From the NCBI GenBank assembly GCA_963170055.1, contig CAUJGJ010000040.1, positions 3,740,201 through 3,755,200 of the forward strand: a stretch of DNA of 15,000 bases, in the 5' to 3' direction. The translations under genes were made by a program, and so were the position numbers. This stretch comes from Halisarca cf. caerulea. Its lineage: Eukaryota > Porifera > Demospongiae > Chondrillida > Halisarcidae. Positions 9,152 through 15,000 of the stretch are shown in pieces (the stretch's first letter is position 1; the number at the start of each line of letters is the position of its first letter). The notes below the pieces were generated by a model. That model was given only the letters and a program-made list of their open reading frames with translations. It was not told where the DNA came from and did no database searches.

Positions 9152-9623
9152 CAGCCTGAGGACATGGACTGCGAAACTGCAGCGACCATAGGCTATTATC
9201 ACCGGTACCCAGTAAAGTAAATAAAGCTTACAAAAGTCACATATATAAGGGTAAAAAGAAGGTGGAGATAAAAAATTAAGACAGTTTGAAAATTGATGTA
9301 CGTGTAAAATTAATAGAAATCAAACAAGCAGTAATCCAGTAAGATTAACAACATGCTACAACTTTTCCCCTATGTTAATATCTTGTGTCAATTAGGTGAA
9401 CGCTCTGTAGTTTTCCGTCACTCTGACGTCGTAATAATTGTCCTTTTTTATAGTCAACCATACCGAAAAAAATTCTGCAACTTCGGTGCAATTCGCGGAC
9501 ATTTTTTTTCCGATTTCGGTGTCTAGACCTGATGGCTGCGGAATCCCTTCATTACATTAGACTTTCCCTTGCATATAGAGCGGCTATCTCCGAACGGGTC
9601 CTAACAGGTTTTTTATAGTATAA
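9152..9623 (+). promoter_or_regulatory. Probable promoter and 5' leader region of gene B
   Basis: This is the non-repetitive stretch between the CA microsatellites and the gene B start. It contains a CRE-like TGACGTCG at 9424-9431 and T-rich tracts. A short upstream open frame runs 9532-9618 and ends five bases before the gene B start codon. No clear TATA box or transcription start can be fixed by eye. The promoter role is inferred only from position. Confidence 0.4.
9532..9618 (+). other. Upstream ORF (28 codons) in the gene B leader
   Basis: ATGGCTGCGG opens a 28-codon frame starting MAAESLHYIR that ends in TAG at 9616-9618. It is out of frame with the gene B start at 9624 and stops only five bases before it. 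If the transcript starts upstream of 9532, this uORF could reduce or gate translation of the kinase by reinitiation. No homology is recognised. Confidence 0.35.
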
Positions 9624-9851
9624 ATGGCCTCCTCAGTGTTGGGGTTCATCGTTAAGAAAAGCGCCGACGACGATGCGGAATACGGCGCTTTTCATGTTAA
9701 ATCTGGATCAAACATTTTCTTGAGCAATGGATGGAGAACTGCTCACGTAAAGGGTTCTCCAGGTGGTTTTGTTTATTCGTCGAAGCCCATACCAGCAGGA
9801 GGCATGTTCCAAGTGAAAGTACTGGAAAGAGGCCTCTTCACGTTTTGCATC
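9624..9851 (+). CDS. Gene B exon 1: start codon and first half of NHR domain
   Basis: This exon encodes residues 1-76. From about residue 20 it shows the N-terminal half of an NHR domain: FHVKSGSNIFLSN, then GGFVYSSKPIPAGG, then MFQVKVLE. These match the family pattern of FH..G.NI.LSN, G.V.S..PI..G and F.VK. It ends at a full codon (ATC) followed by donor GTGAGT at 9852. Joining it directly to exon 2 gives FCI-DIGFTRLDP, the expected IGxT..DP strand of NHR. The start is the first in-frame ATG before the domain. Its context is weak at -3 (T) but has G at +4. Without splicing the frame stays open to a stop at 9987-9989. Confidence 0.8.
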
Positions 9852-11152
9852 GTGAGTGATGTGATGGCGGCAATGATAGCCACTTATAATAACGTTTTTT
9901 TTTTCTATATCGTAACTGGTCAGGAGCGATTCTACAAGACAGCCTCGGACTTTGTTCAAGTAAATTCAAACCCTATTAAATTTTCTTAAAATATAAACAT
10001 ATGAGATGGCAGTAGATGTGATTGTCAATGAGTATTATGCATGTACTGATCTGTGTGAGAGGAGACCATAAATCCACTGTAGTACATAGTACTGGTATGG
10101 TGATTACTGTGTAGACGTGACTGACAGTGTGTGTATGTTGTTTCCTTGATTGTAGGACATTGGATTCACCAGATTAGATCCTGACAGCATTGATCCAGTT
10201 CCACAGGGTGTTAAGGAATGTTGGAAAAGTAAGGACTATTGGATGTTCAGTGAATCCACTACATACCATGATGGCACTAAACGGGACATGAGCTTCTCTA
10301 CAAATGACCTGTTCAAAGGAGACTCTGTAGGAGTCCGGGTCAGTGAAAATGGTGATGTCCAGTACTATGTCAATGGTCGGAACAAAGGAGTAGTGTTCCA
10401 ACACCTACCCCGGCACCAAGATCTGTGGGGGGTGGTTTATCTTTGGTCTAATACAAAAATCCTGTCAGAATTTTGTTTAGGTGAGGAAATGTTACAGTAA
10501 CTGTTAGCGGCTTATTCTTGTCCGGAGGTTCAATTGAGTGGTCCCTGCCTTGTGTGACTTCTTGACTGTTTTCATAACAACAATTATTGGAAAATACTAT
10601 ATGAGCCCAGGGTTTCGTTAAGAAAAATGCGCAAGAAGGACAAAATATTGCTTGCTCTTCCATTATAATTCTTTGGAATTTTGTACGCTCTGAGATCACT
10701 TCTGGTGCATTTGTGGTTCTCAAATGACATGTTGAGATGACGAAATTTCTGATGCTGATCTGACACTCAACACCTATCAGGGTTCTATCTACTAGTAGAA
10801 TTAACTTTTTTTGAAGGGGGGGGGGCTTCAGTATTACAGTTCATGCCTGCCTCGCAAGACATGACAATAATCTTATACATACATGATATCCTAGAGGTGT
10901 GAAAAACACATGCAGTGCAGTCTCTGTGATGTAAGGAGGTCTGTGGGATTGTACCCTAGTAAGGGGTTCATATGTAACTAGGGGGTCAGAGGTATGCTCC
11001 CCCAGGGAACATATTATGAGTATTTAGGTTATATAAGGTGACGTATCTGAGGCCATTTTGGACCAAAAATACTTAAGTTTGGAGAATTTCTTTAGATTGG
11101 GTCAGCTACGCTAGACTAAGCTTTTTTAATTATGGTCTAGTACGGTATATTG

Positions 11153-11217
<65 letters not shown>

Positions 11218-11248
11218 ATGTGTGTGTGTGTGTGTGAGTGTGTGTGTG

Positions 11249-11297
<49 letters not shown>

Positions 11298-11336
11298 ATG
11301 TGCATGTGTGTGTGTGTGTGTGAGTGTGTGTGTGTG

Positions 11337-11407
<71 letters not shown>

Positions 11408-11440
11408 ATGTGTGTGTGTGTGTGTGAGTGTGTGTGTGTG

Positions 11441-11511
<71 letters not shown>

Positions 11512-11544
11512 ATGTGTGTGTGTGTGTGTGAGTGTGTGTGTGTG

Positions 11545-11613
<69 letters not shown>

Positions 11614-11654
11614 ATGTGTGCATGTGTGTGTGTGTGTGTGTGAGTGTGTGTGAG

Positions 11655-11727
<73 letters not shown>

Positions 11728-11778
11728 ATGTGTGCATGTGTGCATGTGTGTGTGTGTGTGTGTGTGAGTGTGTGTGAG

Positions 11779-11853
<75 letters not shown>

Positions 11854-13614
11854 ATGTGTGTGTTTGTGTGTGTGCAATTATTTTGTACATGCATATATAT
11901 ATAACATTGTGTTTGTGGTGATCATTCCTGCATTAATGTCTGTATGCCTCAGAGTATGTAGGTATGCATCCAACAGTGGTTCTGAGTGCTGTGATAATGA
12001 CATTGTTTACAACACCAGTTCATTTGTACAGTACATGTATAGTATGCATGAAATTGTGTTTGTGGTGATTATTCCTGCATTAAGGTCTGTATGCCTCAGA
12101 GTATGTACGTATGCATCCAACAGTGGTTCTGAGTGCTGTGATGATTATATATACTACATCCAGGGGCGTAGGAACACTCACACAATTGAGGGGGGCGGAA
12201 GGTTTTAGATGTAGCATTTATACAACAATATGTTAATAGACACATGTATGATTTTAGGTCCAGGACCTACTTCTGAAAGTGAGGGGTCCAGGCCCCCAGC
12301 CCCCCCCCCCTCCCCCCCCCCCCCCTGGTTCCAAAGCCTATGCATTTTAACATTTATATAACGTATACTTGAGCTCTTCATATTCAGTGACAGTTTTTTC
12401 ATGTTATAATTCCTTTTAACCTGTTTGAAGACTTACTCTAGCTCAGGTTATAACCTGTCAAGTTTACTATTTGTGTTTCAGCATCAGAATCTGTAGATCT
12501 GACAAAATCTGAGCTGGAGCTTTTACAGGAGAAGGTATCCAGGTTGGAGTTAGCTGTGCAGGAGAAGAAAGGAGTAGCAACCACTCAACCAGTCCAAATT
12601 GAACAACTGACCACACACTTTCAGCAACAGCTTGCCTTGCAGCAAAAACAGCTTTCAAATCAAGAACATCACTTTGCTGACCAGCAGTACAAGAACGGAG
12701 AGCTAGCATCCCGTGTGGAAAATCTTACCAGAGAGCTATCAACTGTGCAATGCAACTACCGAGAGCAAAAACAACAGCTGATGCGATTGACTGCACAAGT
12801 TCAACAACAGCGAGGACAATTCCAGGCTCTCCTTCAACAAGTTCAGTGTCTCCAGCCCTCCTGGAGTATTGCTCAACACCATTTACAAGTAACCGCTCAA
12901 GTTCTCGGTAGAGGAGCCTGGGGTGAAGTCAGAGTGGGTATCTACCAAGGTACCAGAGTAGCTGTCAAGAAGATGCATGATGTCATCATTTCTGATCACA
13001 ACCGTGAACTGTTTGTGAGAGAAATGATCATCGCTTCACGTGTCCGCCATCCACATCTGGTACTGTTCATTGGTGCAGTTACCACTGGAAACCTCACCAT
13101 TGTCAGTGAGTTGATGGAAACCAGCCTCCGTAAGCTGCTGGAAGAGAAGAAATTGACAGTATCCAACCTCCCTCCCATCAGCAAAGATGTTGCCTGTGCT
13201 CTAGCCTACCTCCATTCTCTTCCAGATCCAATTGTACATCGAGATGTCAGCAGTGCCAATGTTCTTCTCTATGCTAAACCAGATGGCTGGTGTGCTAAAC
13301 TGAGTGATTTCGGTTCGGCTAACTTCCTGGCTAAGCTCGGCACCATTGCTCCTGGAGCTGTCATCTACTCAGCTCCTGAAGCACTTCATCCAATGCAGCA
13401 GGGTCCAAAGATGGATGTGTACAGTTTTGGCATTCTTCTGTTTGAGATGTGTGTTGGTAAGCTCATTGACCAACACAATCTCAAAACCACAAAAGCAGCT
13501 GTTGCTAACTGGACCGACCGGGAGAAGAAATTCCTCGGTGAATTCGCTTTGAGATGCACTGAGACCAATCCTGATAAGAGACCCAACATGGCCGACTTTG
13601 TTAAGCAGATCTAA
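9624..13614 (+). CDS. Gene B: NHR - coiled coil - TKL-like protein kinase (complete, 3 exons)
   Basis: I assemble this gene as join(9624..9851, 10156..10480, 12482..13614), giving 561 residues. Intron 1 is phase 0 (GTGAGT...TTGTAG). Intron 2 is phase 1 (GTGAGG...TTTCAG). All three exons stay in one frame. Domains: NHR about residues 19-180; Gln-rich coiled coil about 190-315; kinase about 320-560, with glycine loop GRGAWGEV (327-334), beta-3 Lys347, helix-C Glu365, catalytic Asp439 and Asn444, DFG Asp460 and APE 482-484. The protein ends just after the RCTETNPDKRP helix-I motif. It is probably a cytosolic Ser/Thr or dual-specificity kinase of TKL type; substrate unknown. HRD is followed by VSSAN, so the usual Lys of Ser/Thr kinases is Ser. 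The NHR is inferred to recruit partners and the coil to oligomerise. A paralogue lies upstream on the same strand. Confidence is high for exons 2 and 3 and good for the start. Confidence 0.85.
9924..9959 (+). other. Candidate in-frame microexon in gene B intron 1
   Basis: A 36-nt segment is bounded by CAG (9921-9923) and a GTAAAT donor (9960). It would insert 12 residues (ERFYKTASDFVQ) between exons 1 and 2 with no frame change. A counterpart lies in gene A at 251-280. The inserted residues would fall inside an NHR strand and are not needed for the domain, so this could be an alternative exon or only conserved intron sequence. Flanking intron bases are also partly conserved, which weakens the case. 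Confidence 0.35.
10156..10480 (+). CDS. Gene B exon 2: second half of NHR domain
   Basis: This 325-nt exon encodes residues 77-184 plus one base. It opens with DIGFTRLDPDSID and continues through KGDSVGVRVSENGD, VQYYVNGRNKGVV and DLWGVVYL, which is the conserved C-terminal half of an NHR domain (GD.xGV, YxVNG..KG, hydrophobic closing strand). The acceptor is a good pyrimidine tract with TTGTAG ending at 10155. The donor G|GTGAGG at 10481 leaves phase 1. Exon 2 of the upstream paralogue has exactly the same length and phase, which supports both boundaries. Confidence 0.88.
10481..11151 (+). other. Gene B intron 2, non-repeat 5' part
   Basis: The 17-mer at 10558-10574 is shared with gene A intron 2. 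A G-run lies at 10818-10827. No extra exon or RNA is recognised. Confidence 0.55.
11152..11876 (+). repeat. (TG)n tract of about 0.7 kb with higher-order periodicity
   Basis: TG dinucleotides are interrupted in a fixed order: GCATG, about 15-20 bases of TG, GAG, about 10 bases of TG, GCATG, then a long pure TG run. The module recurs from about 11216, 11302, 11406, 11510, 11620 and 11742, with exact 104-bp spacing in the middle. It lies within gene B intron 2, in inverse orientation to the CA arrays upstream of the gene. Confidence 0.97.
11906..12142 (+). repeat. 90-bp direct duplication, 147-bp period
   Basis: 11906-11995 and 12053-12142 are 90-base copies differing at only a few sites; both run from ATTGTGTTTGTGGTGAT to GAGTGCTGTGAT. 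The 57-base spacer is unique. It looks like a recent segmental duplication inside gene B intron 2 and carries no supported reading frame. Confidence 0.9.
12158..12345. mobile_element. Dispersed repeat with inverted ends and C-tract
   Basis: CCAGGGGCGTAGGAAC at the left is partly the inverse of GTTCCAAAGCCTATGC at the right, and a C-tract spans 12292-12325. A similar GTAGGAACCAGGGGG end occurs at 7915. This suggests a short non-autonomous element or foldback repeat of unknown family. The G-rich minus strand could form a quadruplex. Confidence 0.5.
12482..13614 (+). CDS. Gene B exon 3: coiled coil and kinase domain
   Basis: The acceptor TTTCAG ends at 12481. The split codon G|CA restores the frame, leading into SESVDLTKSELELLQEKVSRLE, a heptad-like start of coiled coil. 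Gln-, Leu- and Glu-rich sequence continues to about 12870 (for example EQLTTHFQQQLALQQKQ). The kinase domain follows: GRGAWGEV from 12907, VAVKK with Lys codon at 12967, helix-C Glu at 13021, HRDVSSAN with Asp codon at 13243, DFG at 13306, APE ending 13380, and stop TAA at 13612-13614. All catalytic residues are present. The coil is about 45 codons shorter than in the upstream paralogue, while the kinase part is nearly identical. Confidence 0.92.
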
Positions 13615-13797
13615 CTAACCTAGTTCTGCATACATGTGCAGACTGTTGATGTGCATTAATTTTGCTTATTATATATGGGACAATGCAAATCACCTGTATG
13701 CTTGCTGTGTAACAATTTTTTACTGTTTCAAATTCAATGTAACAGATTGAGCAATTTCCCCGATCTGTTTTGTACTATGTTGTTTTCATTTGTTGAC
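13615..13797 (+). other. Gene B 3' flank
   Basis: No canonical AATAAA is seen close to the stop codon. The transcript end cannot be placed by eye, and a variant signal is likely. Confidence 0.4.
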
Positions 13798-13856
13798 TGG
13801 GCGCCGGCCTGTAAAATAGCCAATGGCTAAAGGCTCCCCAGTATTAATAATGATAC
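13798..13856 (+). mobile_element. SINE-like 3' tail fragment
   Basis: GGCCTGTAAAATAGCCAATG followed by GGCTAAAGGCTCCCCAGTAT and an AATAATGATA end resembles the 3' part of the element at 7711-7773 (GGCCT, TAGCC, GGCTGATGG, CCCAG, ATT tail). It is probably a 5'-truncated copy of a related family. Confidence 0.4.
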
Positions 13857-13883
13857 CCTGACACCGAGTATTTACATATGTAT

Positions 13884-13932
13884 ATACTTATATATATATA
13901 ATATGCATATATATATATATATATATATATAT
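13884..13932 (+). repeat. (AT)n microsatellite
   Basis: TATATA runs with one GC interruption, about 49 bp. Confidence 0.9.
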
Positions 13933-14745
13933 TTCTATATACTTAATATGTATGTAGCTTCGATTGATTGTAAATTTAGTATACACACATACGTACGACA
14001 GGTATTAAAATGTTTCAGTAAAACTATAATATAATATTGTCCGCTATTGCTAGTACTCTGTTTTAAGTACACTATAGTTGCATATTGCACTTCATGAATG
14101 TATGATAATACTTATTGCATAGTAATTATTATGATGTTTATAACATTCTATCTATAATTATTGATTCTAAAGTATACTTTCAATGGCTTATTATATAATG
14201 TTATGTCATAATCAGAACAAACTGATGACTAGGACTGCAATTGTTTCATTATATAAAATAGTAATTATGGTTAATCATGCAGAATTATAATATTATTTGC
14301 AATTTTATAGCATTTTATTTTCTTGTAGACATGCAGTATCTTATATATATGCACTTGGGACATGTCCACGTTGAACTTTATAATTTTTTTACAGCTTCTG
14401 TTCTCAACCCGTAGTAGATACAGAGCGTCAAACAAGGGATTAAGATAATGACACACACACAAGTCATGCATAATAATGAACATTATGATACAGCTGGAAT
14501 TAATTATTAATTGTATATACACCATGCAAATTTACTTTAATGTGCACATGCACGTATGTGCATGATAGAAAGAGAAATCTTCATAATATTATTACAATGT
14601 CATGTATATATAATGTTATGCAATTTTATTGCATTTTACTGATTTCCTTTCCGGCATGTCAGTATCTTATACGTGTGTCGCATGCAGTTCATTGGTCCTG
14701 ATCATGAGTCAAATCCTATAGTCATGCATACATGCAGCCCTAGAT
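13933..14745. other. AT-rich intergenic stretch with an imperfect direct repeat
   Basis: The segment TTTGCAATTTTATAGCATTT...CAGTATCTTATA (14297-14345) recurs in altered form as TATGCAATTTTATTGCATTT...CAGTATCTTATA (14617-14671). No gene is supported on either strand. Confidence 0.5.
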
Positions 14746-14870
<125 letters not shown>

Positions 14871-14896
14871 TATTATACGGTCACGTACGTATAATA

Positions 14897-14958
14897 TACA
14901 CACACACACCACTCTCTCACACATACTCACACACATGAAACACAGACACACACACCTA

Positions 14959-15000
<42 letters not shown>
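14897..15000 (+). repeat. (CA)n microsatellite, runs off the window
   Basis: Interrupted CA repeats (CTCTCTCA, TACTCA, GAAACACAGA) become a pure CA run from about 14961 to the last base. Confidence 0.95.

Noticed and set aside
8233..9220. Open frames of alternating His-Thr or Cys-Val on both strands
   Set aside because: They are translations of CA/TG microsatellites; a dinucleotide repeat without stops gives open frames in several phases on both strands.
9150..9220. Possible short exon after the CA array (EDMDCETAATIGYYHRYPVK)
   Set aside because: About 20 codons fused to a repeat artefact, with no splice signals or homology that I can recognise.
10156..10480. Calling the N-terminal domain a generic SPRY domain
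   Set aside because: The FH..G.NI.LSN start, IGFT..DP and YYVNG.NKG pattern fit the NHR family better, though the folds are related.
11216..11860. Regularly spaced motif resembling a CRISPR array
   Set aside because: The 'spacers' are TG repeats themselves and the genome is eukaryotic; this is a higher-order microsatellite.
11126..11904. Long His-Thr (minus) and Cys-Val (plus) open frames up to about 250 codons
   Set aside because: Same artefact of the TG tract, which is intronic to gene B.

Overview
This is a eukaryotic, AT-rich, repeat-dense window. It has split genes with GT-AG introns, very long CA/TG microsatellites, short inverted-repeat transposon relics and tRNA-derived SINE-like sequence. 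The kinases carry a TKL-like catalytic loop (HRDVSSANVLL). Together these suggest an early-branching animal, most plausibly a demosponge. That assignment is inference; nothing in the window proves it.

The only genes I can support are two tandem, same-strand paralogues about 4.8 kb apart. Both encode an NHR (Neuralized homology repeat, SPRY-like) domain, then a Gln-rich coiled coil, then a C-terminal TKL-type protein kinase domain. Copy B (9624-13614; exons 9624-9851, 10156-10480, 12482-13614) appears complete and gives a 561-residue protein with phase-consistent splice sites. Copy A (exons 1910-2234 and 3542-4809) has the same exon structure, including a 325-nt exon 2 of identical length. Its first NHR exon is not visible: homology to B's intron 1 starts at about 191, but no NHR-coding sequence lies before it. 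A either has a distant or diverged first exon or is 5'-truncated.

Layout: 1-190 unassigned; 191-300 block homologous to B's intron 1, with a candidate 30-36 nt microexon; 493-675 and 1466-1605 are MITEs inside A's intron; 1910-2234 A exon 2; 2235-3541 intron with a probable 0.8-kb inserted element; 3542-4809 A exon 3 with a polyadenylation signal; 4870-6870 AT-rich intergenic DNA with an inverted repeat; 6875-7775 SINE-like copies and a minisatellite; 8267-9149 CA microsatellites; 9150-9623 probable promoter and leader of B; 9624-13614 gene B, whose second intron holds a 0.7-kb TG tract with higher-order structure, a 90-bp duplication and a C-tract element; 13615-15000 AT-rich DNA, a SINE-like tail and more CA repeats.

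Function is inferred. In Neuralized proteins NHR domains bind ligand tails or other partners. Here the NHR domain would serve as the recognition module of a kinase, with the coiled coil driving oligomerisation. The catalytic residues of both kinases are intact, so both look potentially active if expressed.
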